From: a virus
Strand: one strand, 5' to 3'
Virus record (IMG/VR): IMGVR_UViG_3300028364_000072
Coordinates: 1-38,413 of that record
DNA: 38,413 nucleotides
The notes beneath the pieces are model-generated. The model searched no databases, was not told where the DNA came from, and saw only the letters and a program-made list of their open reading frames with translations. Shown one piece after another: positions 22,838-29,620 of this stretch (position 1 is the first letter of the stretch; the number at the start of each line of letters is the position of its first letter). Made by a program: the position numbers and the translations under genes.

Positions 22838-22987
22838 CTACTTTGCGATTTTCTTCATCTTTAGGAAAGCAGAATCAAGTGCTAAATATGCTCCTTGCAA
22901 TCCTGAACCATCTTTTCCTACCTTGCTATACTCTATTGACAACTTGTCAATCTCACTCTCTAGTATACCACGGATTTCATTTCTCAT
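22838..22987 (-). CDS. small helical protein between portal and scaffold
   Basis: 49 residues from ATG 22987, starting 11 bases after the portal stop. Amphipathic helices (RNEIRGILESEIDKLSIEYS; LALDSAFLKMKKI). Small proteins are often found at this position; role unknown. Between it and the scaffold gene, 22748-22837 holds a leader with a 6-bp stem (AAACGC/GCGTTT) enclosing the region before the scaffold ATG. Confidence 0.6.
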   Translation of the reverse strand: MRNEIRGILESEIDKLSIEYSKVGKDGSGLQGAYLALDSAFLKMKKIAK

Positions 22988-22997
22988 GATTTCGTTA

Positions 22998-24827
22998 TTA
23001 TAAAATTTGATTGTTTCCTTGTGCATTTTGTTCTACTGAGTTAATGGTTGGTATATCTCCTTGCCCCTGTGATGCCCCTAATTGGCTCTCTACGGGCTTT
23101 TTAGCTGATGGTGTACCTAATCCATATTCGACCATAGAAACTCCAGCTAGACGGGTAATTTCTTTTACAAGATTTGGTACTGTCTCTGGTGGGAATGCTC
23201 CTGACTGGTCTTGCATTGCCATTTGTAATAGTGAGTTTAATGTTTCAAGTTTAGCTGCTACATTCTCTTCTTCACCAGTGATATCAACACGAATATTGTC
23301 AATAGCTTCTTTCAAGTCTCCTTTTTTAATATCTAGGAATTGAATTTCTTTCTTTGGTAAGTTATCTTTAACTTCTGCAATCATTTCTTGATATGTCAAT
23401 GGGTCAAGTTCTCTTCCTGATTCCAAGATGTCCTGTACTTTTCTATTAGCAATAGATAAAGCGAATCGGTCATGAATAATATCAATCTCTTGTGCTGAGA
23501 ATCCAGCCTCAAGAATAAAGTCTTTATCAATACCTTTTGCAACTTCAGGTAGAATCCACTTAGTTATAACCTTAGATCCAAGGCAAATTCCTTTTTTTTC
23601 TCTTCTATAGTCAAAGATTGAACTTGCTTGTTTAGCTTGTAGCAATCCTAATCGGTATGAAAGCCCTGATGTAGTTTCTTCCCCTGTTACAGAGTCAAAT
23701 GCTGACATAGTAGCCTTATAAGAGTCTTGCCATGAATTAACAGCACTTGGTAAGAACTGTAATGAGTTAGATGTAGTATCTAGGTTCTTATATGTCTTAC
23801 CTGAACGTACTAGCAATGTATCACCACGTTTCTTTTCAGTTAGAACGTTTAAGTCACCAATCTCTTCATCATCAGTTACCATAAGTCCTATAGATGCAAG
23901 TTCTAATGCTCTACGTTCTAGAATCTTATATAGGTTTACTTCACCCTGTGCCTCTTTACCTTCTTCAACAACTCCTAAAGCCCAGCCTACTCCTAGACGT
24001 TTTTTACGACCATCATAGATATAATTTGATTCTTTAATTTCCTCTTTAAATAAAAGTACCCCTTTATTCTCTTCACCACCTCCAATTACAAAGTAATGTT
24101 GTAGTGAATAACCTTTTGGAGCTTCTTCATCTGATTCTAGCTCATCTTCCATGTATACAGCTTTAGAGAATTGACCTTCAACCTCTAGAACTTCAATTAC
24201 ATTAGTATTTCCCTTGTCTTTATCTTCTCGTTGCTGGTCTAGGGCTTCAAGTGCCTCATCAATAGCTTCATCAATCCAAATACCACGCTTTGATTCTAAT
24301 TCAAGTGACGTCATATAGTGAGATTCAACCTTAGCACCATTTTCAATATCAAATTGGTCAAATGCAATAGATAACCAGTTTACAATGGAAATGTCTAGCT
24401 TCCCGTTCTGATCGTAAGAACGTTTGAATAGAACATTACCATATCGTGATAACATTTCTCCATACTCATTAAGCGTTTCAGCAAAGTTCATTTCCTTAAA
24501 CATGTTGTGCATGTACTTTGTTGCAAGCATTGCCTGAACCTCAAACTCTGGACTTGTAGGTCGTAAGATAATGTCTTTAGTGTCAATATCTGTTGCTCTT
24601 ATCTCTAGGTCTACAATCTGATTAACAATATTAAAGAAAGGTTTCTTTCCCAACTCATCAGTATCACCTGATAAGTATTTAGATGCACTCATAAAGGTAA
24701 TAAATGCAATCTCTTTCCTTGTATCGTATTGATATTCAATAGAACTATTGTCTAGTTCATATGTATCAACATGTATTGGTTGTTCAAAATGCGACTTAAT
24801 GTCGTCAATCTCTCTAAATAGTTTCAT
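22998..24827 (-). CDS. portal protein
   Basis: 609 residues. The order of features matches podovirus portals: N-terminal helices, a FFNIVNQIVDLEIRATDIDT segment, LNEYGEMLSRYGNVLFKRSY in the wing, a long helical region with SLQFLPSAVNSWQDSYKATM, and a low-complexity C-terminal tail with GQGDIPTINSVEQNAQ. It forms the DNA entry pore and sits first in the head operon. The ATG at 24827 is preferred over the upstream TTG, which lies only two bases from the -10. Confidence 0.78.
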   Translation of the reverse strand: MKLFREIDDIKSHFEQPIHVDTYELDNSSIEYQYDTRKEIAFITFMSASKYLSGDTDELGKKPFFNIVNQIVDLEIRATDIDTKDIILRPTSPEFEVQAMLATKYMHNMFKEMNFAETLNEYGEMLSRYGNVLFKRSYDQNGKLDISIVNWLSIAFDQFDIENGAKVESHYMTSLELESKRGIWIDEAIDEALEALDQQREDKDKGNTNVIEVLEVEGQFSKAVYMEDELESDEEAPKGYSLQHYFVIGGGEENKGVLLFKEEIKESNYIYDGRKKRLGVGWALGVVEEGKEAQGEVNLYKILERRALELASIGLMVTDDEEIGDLNVLTEKKRGDTLLVRSGKTYKNLDTTSNSLQFLPSAVNSWQDSYKATMSAFDSVTGEETTSGLSYRLGLLQAKQASSIFDYRREKKGICLGSKVITKWILPEVAKGIDKDFILEAGFSAQEIDIIHDRFALSIANRKVQDILESGRELDPLTYQEMIAEVKDNLPKKEIQFLDIKKGDLKEAIDNIRVDITGEEENVAAKLETLNSLLQMAMQDQSGAFPPETVPNLVKEITRLAGVSMVEYGLGTPSAKKPVESQLGASQGQGDIPTINSVEQNAQGNNQIL

Positions 24828-24835
24828 ATACAACC

Positions 24836-24869
24836 ATTATACCATGGTATGGGTATTTCGATTTGTCAA
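24836..24869 (-). promoter_or_regulatory. late promoter of the portal-capsid operon
   Basis: TGGTATAAT at 24844-24836, eight bases before the ATG. TTGACA at 24869-24864 stands 22 bases from the hexamer, too far for normal sigma-70 pairing, but the same spacing is found at 20899. Confidence 0.72.
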
Positions 24870-24871
24870 AC

Positions 24872-24929
24872 AAAAAACCACTAAGGGTTTAATGTTTAGT
24901 AGCTTTTCTAGGTGATCGCCCGATTACCT
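24872..24929 (-). ncRNA. predicted 58-nt small RNA
   Basis: The promoter TGTTATAAT at 24944-24936 predicts +1 at 24929. From there the RNA begins exactly with the hairpin AGGU-A-AUC-GGGC-GAU-C-ACCU, continues through an unpaired stretch, and ends in AACC-CUUAGU-GGUU followed by a U-run. No ORF lies in it. The hairpin is complementary to a loop in the plus-strand RNA at 25066-25074. The terminator abuts the portal promoter. Confidence 0.55.
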
Positions 24930-24935
24930 GTCTTT

Positions 24936-24944
24936 ATTATAACA
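24936..24944 (-). promoter_or_regulatory. extended -10 promoter of the small RNA
   Basis: TGTTATAAT on the minus strand with no ATG at the predicted +1. It is divergent from the plus promoter at 24977, with 33 bases between them. Confidence 0.6.
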
Positions 24945-24976
24945 CACATTTAACAAAATCACTAACTTCAATACTA

Positions 24977-24985
24977 TGGTATAAT
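24977..24985 (+). promoter_or_regulatory. extended -10 promoter of the plus-strand RNA
   Basis: TGGTATAAT on the plus strand, identical to the consensus of the leaderless promoters. Predicted +1 at 24992 (no ATG there). Confidence 0.7.
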
Positions 24986-24991
24986 AGATAG

Positions 24992-25210
24992 GTAACACAA
25001 TTTAATATAGTGACAAGTGATGACGATGGGTTTAATTAATGAAACGTCTTAAAAGATACAGCTATTCGCCCGATACTGTACGGCATATATACCACTCTTG
25101 GTTATATGTTTAAGTGATTTAGCTTTTTTAGCTTACATCGAGTTTAAACAGATGTGTTGAGGTTAAAGTTTAGTACCAGTTCTGCTCTTTAGCAGGATTG
25201 GGTACTTTTA
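24992..25210 (+). ncRNA. predicted structured RNA of about 220 nt
   Basis: It runs from the predicted +1 to a terminator and has no ORF above a few codons. Helices: closing stem AACACA (24994-24999) with TGTGTT (25153-25158); TACAG-c-TAT / ATA-CTGTA with loop TCGCCCG (25057-25080); a 9-bp hairpin at 25084-25108 with loop ACTCTT; a long imperfect hairpin starting GTTTAA/TTAAAC (25108-25149) around AGCT/AGCT. It ends with GTACC..CTGC/GCAG..GGTAC and TTTT at 25173-25209. I know no family that matches. Confidence 0.6.
25173..25210 (+). terminator. Rho-independent terminator of the plus-strand RNA
   Basis: GTACC with GGTAC, inner CTGC with GCAG, then TTTTA. The 9-mer GGTTAAAGT occurs just before and just after it. 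Confidence 0.75.
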
Positions 25211-25246
25211 TACAAGAAAAGGTTAAAGTAATTAAGACTATAAGAT

Positions 25247-25555
25247 ATGAATATAGAGAGAAGGGAGTGTGGTTATAAGGATTGTAATGAAATCAATAAG
25301 GTTTACTATCATTTATATAAAAATGCAACAAAACATCTAACAATGAGATGTAAAATTCATGGTTATGTTACTATTCAATATGAAAATGGATTAGATATAC
25401 CTTGGTATGACCAGAGTAAACCAGAAATATTTGCAGAAATAAATGAAATAAAAAGAGTACAAAAACAAGCTATTAAACAAAAGCGATTGTCAAGGCGGAT
25501 CAATAATAATAATAAAAGAACAACAATGTCAGCAAGCCAACTACTGTCAATGTAG
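25247..25555 (+). CDS. plus-strand basic protein with a possible zinc site
   Basis: 102 residues. The N-terminal half has RECGYKDC and, 24 residues on, RCKIHGY, a CxxxC...CxxH arrangement of a small zinc module. The C-terminal third is very basic (KRVQKQAIKQKRLSRR), suggesting nucleic-acid binding. It is the only sizeable gene on this strand and would be reached by read-through from the structured RNA. A terminator overlaps its stop, which supports it being a real unit. No SD. Confidence 0.62.
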   Translation: MNIERRECGYKDCNEINKVYYHLYKNATKHLTMRCKIHGYVTIQYENGLDIPWYDQSKPEIFAEINEIKRVQKQAIKQKRLSRRINNNNKRTTMSASQLLSM

Positions 25556-25562
25556 TTTTTTT
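25539..25562 (+). terminator. Rho-independent terminator of the plus-strand gene
   Basis: AACTAC-7-GTAGTT followed by TTTTT; the TAG stop codon is inside the stem. Confidence 0.8.
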
Positions 25563-25576
25563 GTTTACCTTTATTA

Positions 25577-25602
25577 GAAAAAAACACTCTTAGGAGAGTA
25601 TT
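25577..25602 (-). terminator. Rho-independent terminator of the gene at 25590
   Basis: Minus strand: ACTCT-CCTA-AGAGT, then G and a T-run. It converges with the plus-strand terminator at 25539. Confidence 0.78.
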
Positions 25603-26157
25603 TCTATTAGCTGATTAGTTACCTCTTGTGTTTGTGTTTCAGGTGTTTTGGATAGGTCGTATTTAATAGATTCATGCTCCTCATAAGAAATATATAAATT
25701 TTTACCTAACAAATCTATAAATTCTAATTCTAATTGTGGTAATGCCCTCAATAGGTCTTCCAATGTAGATGGTTTACCGAGGTTTTGCCATTTACCCATA
25801 GAATCATCAAACCTAAATGATTTAAACAATTTGTATGTGCCATCAAAACCTGTGTATTGTGTAAAAAATCCTTTTTTTTGAAGTTCTAATACTGTACATA
25901 ATCTTTCTCCGTAATCTTCATCTTTATGTAAAACCTCACAACCAAACTCCAAAGGTATATCTATTCCTGTACCTGAACAGATTTTGCAATCACCATTATG
26001 TTGTTCACATTCTTTAGTACAAGGGCTATATTCTTCCCCTGTTTCAATATCTGTAGGAACGTGTCCTCCTGCATGTTCACATAGTGAGTATCCATCCCCC
26101 CCCACAATCCCCACAAGTATGGTTTATCTTCTGTATTGCTTTTCTTAATGTATTCAT
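25590..26157 (-). pseudogene. zinc-finger protein with a frameshift at a G8 run
   Basis: From ATG 26157 the frame reads MNTLRKAIQKINHTCGDCGG and then runs out of frame at eight Gs (26103-26096). With seven Gs it would continue CGGDGYSLCEHAGGHVPTD and on to 25590, giving 188 residues. The joined protein has CGDC, SLCEH, YSPCTKECEQH and DCKICSGTG Cys clusters, so several zinc knuckles, then a globular C-terminus. ATG 26157 sits six bases after TATAGT, supporting it as the true start. Broken gene, phase-variable gene or sequencing error. Confidence 0.72.
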
Positions 26158-26163
26158 ACCCTT

Positions 26164-26169
26164 ACTATA
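26164..26169 (-). promoter_or_regulatory. -10 element, predicted leaderless
   Basis: TATAGT, six bases (AAGGGT), ATG at 26157. No TG extension. Confidence 0.5.
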
Positions 26170-26193
26170 TACTATAGGTAAAATAAAAGCAAG

Positions 26194-26310
26194 CTATCGT
26201 TTATTGACAGCCTGCAAATATTGTTCCATAGTTGGAGTTCGTGTACCTAACTTTATAAAGGTTTGTTCAACTAACTCTTTTATATCATCATTTGTAAGTT
26301 TATCCTTCAC
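26194..26310 (-). CDS. small helical protein, GTG start, possibly frameshifted from 26300-26395
   Basis: From GTG 26310: KDKLTNDDIKELVEQTFIKL and on to LQAVNKR, 38 residues with good helical character. It overlaps the preceding gene's end by 11 bases in another frame. Sensible residues continue upstream in this frame, so this may be the second half of one gene split by an indel near 26320. Confidence 0.42.
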   Translation of the reverse strand: MKDKLTNDDIKELVEQTFIKLGTRTPTMEQYLQAVNKR

Positions 26311-26395
26311 AGCTTGTACATGTATTAGGGATATCTTCTTGTTCTCCTGCCTTATCTTCACTAGTAAATGGGTCTTCGTAATCTTGATCTCGCAT
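26300..26395 (-). CDS. 31-residue acidic peptide
   Basis: MRDQDYEDPFTSEDKAGEQE then DIPNTCTSCEG. The ATG is six bases after TACAAT in TGATACAAT. A CxxC near the end would be half of a zinc knuckle, and the next 38-residue frame might be its continuation. Confidence 0.5.
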   Translation of the reverse strand: MRDQDYEDPFTSEDKAGEQEDIPNTCTSCEG

Positions 26396-26401
26396 TACCC
26401 T

Positions 26402-26410
26402 ATTGTATCA
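26402..26410 (-). promoter_or_regulatory. extended -10 promoter, predicted leaderless
   Basis: TGATACAAT, six bases (AGGGTA), ATG at 26395. Placed right after the large terminase stop. Confidence 0.6.
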
Positions 26411-26423
26411 CAGATGGATTCAG

Positions 26424-28025
26424 TTACAAGCCTCCAAACGTATTAACTTTAGCTTGACGTTTCTTATATCTCTTCCATTCTTTAACTGGATCTTTACTTG
26501 AATGAGCATAATCCTTTACAGCCCAAGCAATACATACAGCAATCAATAAGTCAAAGTGTCTAGTAGCTAATGCTTCACCATTGTTTTCTAGGTCGTTAAA
26601 GCTAAATGACTTCATCTCTCGTAGAACGTCAACATCATAAATCTTAATCAATCCCTCGTTAAATGCAGTTCTAAACTTATACAACATATCAGGTTTTGTC
26701 TTTGAGTTAGTATGCCATCCTAGTATTTTCTTAGGTGTAGCTGAATGCATAGCCATAGTTCTGTCCTGGTAAACATTAGAGTATATATTCTTCAATGCGT
26801 CAACTGTACTTAATCCAATACTATTACGTTCAGGAGCTACTAGACATCCACCATACTTGTTCCCAGCTCTTGCAATCTCATGTGCAAATATATCAGGAGC
26901 AATCCTATTGTTATGATACGTTGCCACAAGTTCACCTGTTGTCAAGTTAAACGCTGCAATAGTAGAACTATCTCCACCTCCCCCACCTGCAACATCAGCA
27001 CCAACATCATATCTATGACCTTGATAAAAGTCTTTCCATACCTTAAGTCCTGCTTCATTTCTAATAGGTTCAATTACGGTTTTTAGTTGCTCATCTACTA
27101 GGTCTAAGTCAAAGAACTTGTCATCCTCTCGGCTTGGGTCACACAAATACTCTGAAAACCAGTATTGACTATCCACATTTAATGCGATTACTTTCTCTAA
27201 TGGAAATCTATCAGCCCATGTAGGCTTTGCATCTACGAGCTTTTTACCATCATATACACAATCTGTAGCAATAGCCCATACCATTTCTGTAACTGAACCC
27301 TTACTCGCTATCATCTCTACGCTTCCATATTCTGAAATGTAGTTGGCTGTACATATGTAACTACCATCTGGACTCATACCATCTATAGCCTCCTCGATCT
27401 TATCCATTACAGATTGAGTTACCACGGCACTCTTGATACTTTCTCTATCCTCAATATCATCAAACCATATAAAATCAGGTCGATAGCTCTCAATACCTTG
27501 GTTATGTCCACGCTGTGTCTGTCCTACTGTACCAGCTGTGAGCTTAACATCTGACTTCATGGTAAAACTTCCCATAGTTTCCTCACGCTTCTTGTCACCC
27601 TCTTTGGCAAATAGATCACCGAATACAGGTTTAATAACCACTAAAGCGTTGTATACATCAGTTACCACCTGTTTAGAGTTCTTTAAATCCTTTGATAGTA
27701 CCTTATTGTACATACGTCTCACATCTCTTGAGTCACAAGCTAATACAAATACCATTACTAACTTCATGATCGCAGTCTTACCACAACCACGAAACCCCTT
27801 AATAAGGAAGTTTTGTTGCCCTAAGTATGACTTAATGTAATGCTTTGTCAATACCTCATGTAGTTCTACACTTTTAGAGTTAAATGAAGTAGGGAAAAAA
27901 TACCTTGTAAAGTATACATACTTCTTGTACATCATGTCAACATCATCTTTCTCTGTGAAGCTAAACAGTTCTCTTTTATCCGCACTTGACCCATCAAATA
28001 GTATGCTTTCTATAGTTTCATTCAT
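26424..28025 (-). CDS. terL: terminase large subunit
   Basis: 533 residues. The N-terminal ATPase has Walker A GFRGCGKT (77-84) and Walker B FIWFDDIED (about 190). The C-terminal RNase H-like nuclease has YDVGADVAGGGGGDSS with the first metal-binding Asp, a LVAPERNSIGLSTVDAL segment, and HFDLLIAVCIAWAV near the end. It pumps DNA into the prohead through the portal and cuts the concatemer. The ATG is exactly six bases after TATAAT. It forms a one-gene transcription unit. Confidence 0.9.
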   Translation of the reverse strand: MNETIESILFDGSSADKRELFSFTEKDDVDMMYKKYVYFTRYFFPTSFNSKSVELHEVLTKHYIKSYLGQQNFLIKGFRGCGKTAIMKLVMVFVLACDSRDVRRMYNKVLSKDLKNSKQVVTDVYNALVVIKPVFGDLFAKEGDKKREETMGSFTMKSDVKLTAGTVGQTQRGHNQGIESYRPDFIWFDDIEDRESIKSAVVTQSVMDKIEEAIDGMSPDGSYICTANYISEYGSVEMIASKGSVTEMVWAIATDCVYDGKKLVDAKPTWADRFPLEKVIALNVDSQYWFSEYLCDPSREDDKFFDLDLVDEQLKTVIEPIRNEAGLKVWKDFYQGHRYDVGADVAGGGGGDSSTIAAFNLTTGELVATYHNNRIAPDIFAHEIARAGNKYGGCLVAPERNSIGLSTVDALKNIYSNVYQDRTMAMHSATPKKILGWHTNSKTKPDMLYKFRTAFNEGLIKIYDVDVLREMKSFSFNDLENNGEALATRHFDLLIAVCIAWAVKDYAHSSKDPVKEWKRYKKRQAKVNTFGGL

Positions 28026-28031
28026 TACTCC

Positions 28032-28040
28032 ATTATACCA
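28032..28040 (-). promoter_or_regulatory. extended -10 promoter of terL, predicted leaderless
   Basis: TGGTATAAT, six bases (GGAGTA), ATG at 28025. The T-run of the upstream terminator ends only two bases before it. Confidence 0.78.
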
Positions 28041-28041
28041 T

Positions 28042-28060
28042 TAAAAAAGACCCTAGTCTA
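28042..28060 (-). terminator. Rho-independent terminator after terS
   Basis: Minus strand: AGAC-TAGG-GTCT, TTTTT. It overlaps the terS stop codon. Confidence 0.72.
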
Positions 28061-28448
28061 ATAGTGCCTTTCTAATAGCTTCCTTACGTTCATCTGATAA
28101 CTCATCAGTTATAACCTCAGCCATAGTCTCTGTCCTTAAGCTAAAGTCATTCTTCATCTTACGTTCAGCCCACCATTTAGTGGTTTCTTTTTTCTTATCG
28201 TTCTCATCAGTTTCGCTTGCAATTTGTTGCTGTAGGTTGCTCATAGCCATACGATTTATAGCGTTTTCCCAGTTTTGCAGTTTCATTCCAAGTGCTTCAT
28301 CTGCTTTTACCCAGTTAGATAATGTTCCCTCTGCTAATCCTATCATTTTACAAGACTTTGCTCGTGAAAATCCAAGTTCAAGGCTATCCTTTAAACTTTG
28401 AATGATAACATCTTTTTGTTCTTTTGTAAATGCTTTTCCCTGTGCCAT
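28053..28448 (-). CDS. terS: terminase small subunit
   Basis: 131 residues. The N-terminal helix-turn-helix (LELGFSRAKSCKMIGLAEGT then LSNWVKADEAL) recognises the packaging site. A helical middle (NAINRMAMSNLQQQIASETD) suits ring formation, and a charged C-terminus would contact the large subunit. It has its own promoter, six bases from the ATG. Confidence 0.78.
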   Translation of the reverse strand: MAQGKAFTKEQKDVIIQSLKDSLELGFSRAKSCKMIGLAEGTLSNWVKADEALGMKLQNWENAINRMAMSNLQQQIASETDENDKKKETTKWWAERKMKNDFSLRTETMAEVITDELSDERKEAIRKALLD

Positions 28449-28454
28449 ATCTAT

Positions 28455-28463
28455 ATTATACCA
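28455..28463 (-). promoter_or_regulatory. extended -10 promoter of terS, predicted leaderless
   Basis: TGGTATAAT, six bases (ATAGAT), ATG at 28448. TTACAC lies 17 bases upstream. Confidence 0.78.
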
Positions 28464-28465
28464 TG

Positions 28466-28603
28466 TTATTGTCGCTTGTGTAATTTACCCTCATAATATA
28501 CGTCTCTCCTTATAATCTCCAGCTCGAAGATTGTTTTGTCTACCCACTCTGGCTTTTTCTTTTTTATCGCAACTGCTATTAGAAATAATATGTTATTTTC
28601 CAT
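28466..28603 (-). CDS. 45-residue hypothetical protein
   Basis: MENNILFLIAVAIKKKKPEW and then a charged helix ending KLHKRQ. The ATG is six bases after TATAAT in TGTTATAAT. Its stop lies just before the terS promoter. A short hydrophobic start may associate with membrane. Unknown function. Confidence 0.68.
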   Translation of the reverse strand: MENNILFLIAVAIKKKKPEWVDKTIFELEIIRRDVYYEGKLHKRQ

Positions 28604-28609
28604 GCGTTT

Positions 28610-28618
28610 ATTATAACA
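28610..28618 (-). promoter_or_regulatory. extended -10 promoter, predicted leaderless
   Basis: TGTTATAAT, six bases (AAACGC), ATG at 28603. Confidence 0.72.
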
Positions 28619-28636
28619 TTTTTACATCAACCATGC

Positions 28637-28656
28637 AAAAAACCACTTTACGTGGT
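28637..28656 (-). terminator. Rho-independent terminator
   Basis: Minus strand: ACCAC-GTAAA-GTGGT, TTTTT. It ends the 29524-28658 operon. Confidence 0.85.
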
Positions 28657-28657
28657 C

Positions 28658-28912
28658 TTAATACTCATCAGATAGTGTTGGCATACTCATTCTGTCTAGA
28701 AAATCTAATACTCTATGTGATTCTTTTGTAAAATCTGACGCTACAGCCTTTCTAATTCTAAAAGGTAAGTTTTGGTGATGTTTTAAACTTGTACCTGAAT
28801 GTCTATTAAAAGACGCATAGCCTCTATAATCTGAATTTATCTTATAATACATTAGTCCTGACTCTGGGTTTGAGTTTGACATAATGCTTGATACATAGAT
28901 TTCTTTATTCAT
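28658..28912 (-). CDS. small basic hypothetical protein
   Basis: 84 residues with MSNSNPES at position 11, encoded by the 21 bases shared with 5403-5423. His/Arg-rich middle (FNRHSGTSLKHHQNLPFRIR). It overlaps the upstream gene by 8 bases. No family recognised; starting at the inner ATG is possible. Confidence 0.6.
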   Translation of the reverse strand: MNKEIYVSSIMSNSNPESGLMYYKINSDYRGYASFNRHSGTSLKHHQNLPFRIRKAVASDFTKESHRVLDFLDRMSMPTLSDEY

Positions 28913-29186
28913 GGTCTTGGTTTATTAAATTAATATGTTCTTCTCTCCATTTAACAAATTGTTTAATACACATAATAGAAAGTGAATCTAACATCATTTT
29001 GTGCATTGTTTCTTGTGTTTTATAATCTTGCCACATCCTCTCCCTCTCTTGCTGTAGTTCTTGTTTGATGAAGTTAATTACTGGACTTGCTAATATGTTG
29101 TTTTTACATACCCAACCTCTTCCATCTTCATGAGTCATAAACTTTTCTCTGAACCTCTCCTCTAGTGTTGTTTGGTTATTATTCAT
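28905..29186 (-). CDS. helical hypothetical protein
   Basis: 93 residues; NFIKQELQQERERMWQDY is the same helical pattern as in the broken gene at 2982. Starts after a TAG-T-ATG junction. Function unknown. Confidence 0.62.
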   Translation of the reverse strand: MNNNQTTLEERFREKFMTHEDGRGWVCKNNILASPVINFIKQELQQERERMWQDYKTQETMHKMMLDSLSIMCIKQFVKWREEHINLINQDHE

Positions 29187-29187
29187 A

Positions 29188-29373
29188 CTACTTAAATGCT
29201 CTTGCTATGTAACTAATAAAGTAAGGTGCTACTAATGCTACTGCCTCGAATACTACTAATGTTTCTAAATAGTCTACCTCTAGCTTTGTAAATACTGTGT
29301 AGATTACGAATATCATCCAGAAGAATACTCCTGTAAATGCTCGTGTAATTGTTTGTTGAAATGTTTTGTTCAT
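29188..29373 (-). CDS. small membrane protein with two helices
   Basis: 61 residues: AFTGVFFWMIFVIYTVF and LVVFEAVALVAPYFISYIA are two membrane helices around a short acidic loop. It could be a second holin-like or superinfection protein; position in an early-type operon argues against lysis. Confidence 0.62.
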   Translation of the reverse strand: MNKTFQQTITRAFTGVFFWMIFVIYTVFTKLEVDYLETLVVFEAVALVAPYFISYIARAFK

Positions 29374-29374
29374 G

Positions 29375-29524
29375 TTATTTGTTGTTAATTTCTGTTAAGT
29401 CTTTAATAATATCTTCTACATATTCTCCCTCGTGGTCTGGCCAGTCATCATGATGTATACCATCTTCTGTCATGTTTTCTGCTGCTAAATCTTCTATGTC
29501 TGTAAATATCTTTGCTAATGTCAT
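29375..29524 (-). CDS. 49-residue very acidic protein
   Basis: MTLAKIFTDIEDLAAENMTE and on through GIHHDDWPDHEGEYVEDIIK. About one third Asp or Glu. First gene of its operon, preceded by the GTTAATC box. Small acidic early proteins are sometimes DNA mimics, but nothing here proves it. Confidence 0.62.
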   Translation of the reverse strand: MTLAKIFTDIEDLAAENMTEDGIHHDDWPDHEGEYVEDIIKDLTEINNK

Positions 29525-29529
29525 AATAA

Positions 29530-29540
29530 TGTTGATTAAC
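29530..29540 (-). promoter_or_regulatory. GTTAATCAACA leader box
   Basis: GTTAATCAACA on the minus strand, five bases before the ATG at 29524. Upstream is GGAGTATAGT, the same -10-like string as before 956. Confidence 0.45.
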
Positions 29541-29581
29541 GTATCGCTGAATTGCTTTACTCCTTAACTATACTCCAAAAG

Positions 29582-29603
29582 AAAAAGCCTGTCTAGTGAC
29601 AAA
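29582..29603 (-). terminator. terminator after the methyltransferase
   Basis: Minus strand: TTTGTC-ACTA-GACAGG, C, TTTTT. Four good pairs. Confidence 0.6.
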
Positions 29604-29620
29604 CTATTTAATCTGTGTTG

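Noticed and set aside
24992-25210. Plus-strand RNA as a phi29-type packaging RNA
   Set aside because: This phage has an ordinary two-subunit terminase, and I cannot find the phi29 pRNA interlocking loops. The position near the portal alone is not enough.
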